64,000 nucleotides of DNA from Megalonaias nervosa (Eukaryota > Mollusca > Bivalvia > Unionida > Unionidae): NCBI GenBank assembly GCA_016617855.1, contig JAECUM010006828.1, forward strand, positions 36,073-100,072, written 5' to 3'. Positions 62,486-64,000 of this stretch are shown here, in pieces. The number at the start of each line of letters is the position of its first letter. Positions within the stretch are counted from its first letter, which is position 1. A program made the position numbers and the translations under genes. The notes under the pieces are model-generated. The model did no database searches. It saw nothing but the letters and a program-made list of their open reading frames with translations, and was not told the origin of the DNA.

Positions 62486-62639
62486 GTAAGTATTCAGTTA
62501 CCAATCCTCCTATGCCACATCTATGTTATCAAGTTGCACTGATCACCTGCTTTTTTCCAGTATTTTAAGACCATAAGCTCTTAAAAGGTCAATCATGGAG
62601 GTTTCTGTTAAACACCTTCTTAGCTCTGTTTGTCATAGA

Positions 62640-63900
62640 CCAGGAGAGCTTATTTGATGGTCTGATGTCTGTCATCCATTTGTTGGCAAGTTTGTTAAGC
62701 TTCTTTTCTTGGAGGATTGTCTGTGGTTTATGATGATGATCAGTATGGGTTTTCACTAAATGACTTCTTGTGATGTATAGTTGGTCTTATATGAAAATGG
62801 GGCTGATCTGATTTCCAATGTGACCACAAGTGCAGCCATGTTGAAAATCTTGTCATTGCTATTACCCCCAAATGTAAATGGAAAGTTATATTGAGAAACT
62901 TCTTATGATGTGTAATTGGTCCTAAATGAAATTGGTGTTGACCTGATGTCTAAATATGGCCACCACAGGGGCTATCATGAACATACTGTTATTACTACTC
63001 GTGCATTGATAATCATATCCAAATGGGGTTTTCACTTTAGGACTTGGGGTCTCTAGTTATTGCTAAATTAATATAGTGCCAATGTGACATCAAATATGGC
63101 TGACATGGCATGCATATTGAAAATCCTATTGCTACTCCTTTTCAACCTTGTCATATTGACATGGCGTTCAACCATAGTACTTGTGGTGTTGAGTTAGTCC
63201 CAAATGAAAATGGTCCTGCTCACACATCCAGTATGGCTGCCATTGCAGCCATCTTGAGAAACATGTTGACAGTATTACTACTGAAGAGACGTTTGTATTA
63301 GCATGGGATTTTTACTGAAAGTCTTCTTGGTTATATATAAAATGATTCTAATGTTACCTCCAATATGGTTGCCACAATGGCCATCTGTAAAATCTTATTG
63401 CTACTTCTCCTAGAAGGGCTGGTCATATTGATGTTTTAATTTAACTGGGAGACTTGTGATGTTCTGTTGGTCATAAATTAAAATGGCACTGATGTGACAC
63501 CTGGTCTCCACGGGATCCATCTCGAAAATTTTGTTGTGACTAATTAACTTGAATGGAAAGTCATTTTAGCTGGTCCAGAATAAAACTGATGCACACTGTT
63601 CTTCAGTATGGCTGCCAGCCTGAAACTATTATCACTTTTAATGGCCACATTAACTTGATACTTAGTTGCTCTTGAATGAAAATGATGCCAATTGTGCATC
63701 AAGTAAAGCTGCCATGATTGTCATCTTTAAAATCTTCTCACAACTGTACTTAAATGGATGCTGATACTGACAAGGGGTTTTCATCAAAAGACCTAAATGA
63801 ACACAGCAGAAAATTTGAAATGCTTGTTCTTGTTGAAGAATATGAGATGGTTTCAACACTTGGCAGTTAAAAGGAATAAATGGCATTATCTACAATTCCT
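62640..63900 (+). repeat. Composite head/core/tail repeat, copy 7 (full structure)
   Basis: The head (AGACCAGGAGAGCTTATTTGATGGTCTGATGTCTGTCATCC) is followed by about eight core units. The tail is GTTCTTGTTGAAGAATATGAGATGGTTTCAACACTTGGCAGTTAAAAGGAATAAATGG and ends near ACAATTCCT. It is the only copy here with head, core and uninterrupted tail, so it best defines the element. Confidence 0.75.
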
Positions 63901-64000
63901 GGCAGGGTTCCCACACTATTGGGAAAAAGTTGGGAGAGATGATAATTTTTTTCCCGACCGTGAAAAGTCCTTGAATTTAGCAAATATTGATGAAAGTCAG

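Noticed and set aside
63901..64000. Possible final PRPF39 exon at the right edge
   Set aside because: No acceptor followed by Tyr/Pro-rich coding sequence was found between 62486 and 64000.

Overview
The window is intronic, repeat-rich animal DNA. It holds the central and 3' coding part of one recognisable gene, the pre-mRNA processing factor 39 gene (PRPF39), on the + strand. Thirteen coding exons lie between 2325 and 62485. They supply 592 complete codons in one continuous frame, with splice phases that agree at all 12 introns. The N-terminal exon(s) lie upstream or went unrecognised, and the last exon lies beyond the right edge. Introns run from 0.6 to 8.3 kb and are filled with transposon debris. 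The long introns, the tRNA-derived SINEs, the head-plus-tandem-core repeats and a motif like GGTCANAGGTCAAGGTCAC point to an invertebrate, most likely a lophotrochozoan such as a mollusc. That placement is inference; the splicing-factor identity is strong.

Layout: 1-446 is the end of a pogo/Tigger-like TA-flanked element whose full 1653-bp relative lies at 27441-29093. Intron 1 (2450-10518) holds a decayed pogo-type transposase end, TIR fragments, a TAA-flanked MITE and a SINE. Introns 2-3 hold several copies of a composite head/145-bp-core/tail repeat, one interrupted by a hAT MITE, plus a 570-bp tandem duplication, a 45-bp minisatellite and foldback MITEs. Introns 4-6 hold two copies of a 1.09-kb hAT-like element (one nested in another repeat), the Tigger-like element, a TIR element carrying a RecQ-like helicase fragment, and a perfect triplication of the 3' splice site of exon 6. 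Intron 8 holds two neighbouring hAT elements with related TIRs and BED-finger relics, one still carrying the N- and C-terminal parts of a transposase. Intron 9 holds a decayed non-LTR reverse transcriptase on the - strand. Introns 11-12 hold tyrosine-recombinase (DIRS/Ngaro-like) relics, minisatellites and microsatellites.

There is no operon, CRISPR array, RNA gene or intact mobile-element gene here, and I see no new multi-gene system. The observations most worth following are the three identical in-frame 3' splice sites in a splicing-factor gene, and the internal paralogous empty sites that fix two transposon target-site duplications, one of 6 bp and one of 8 bp.
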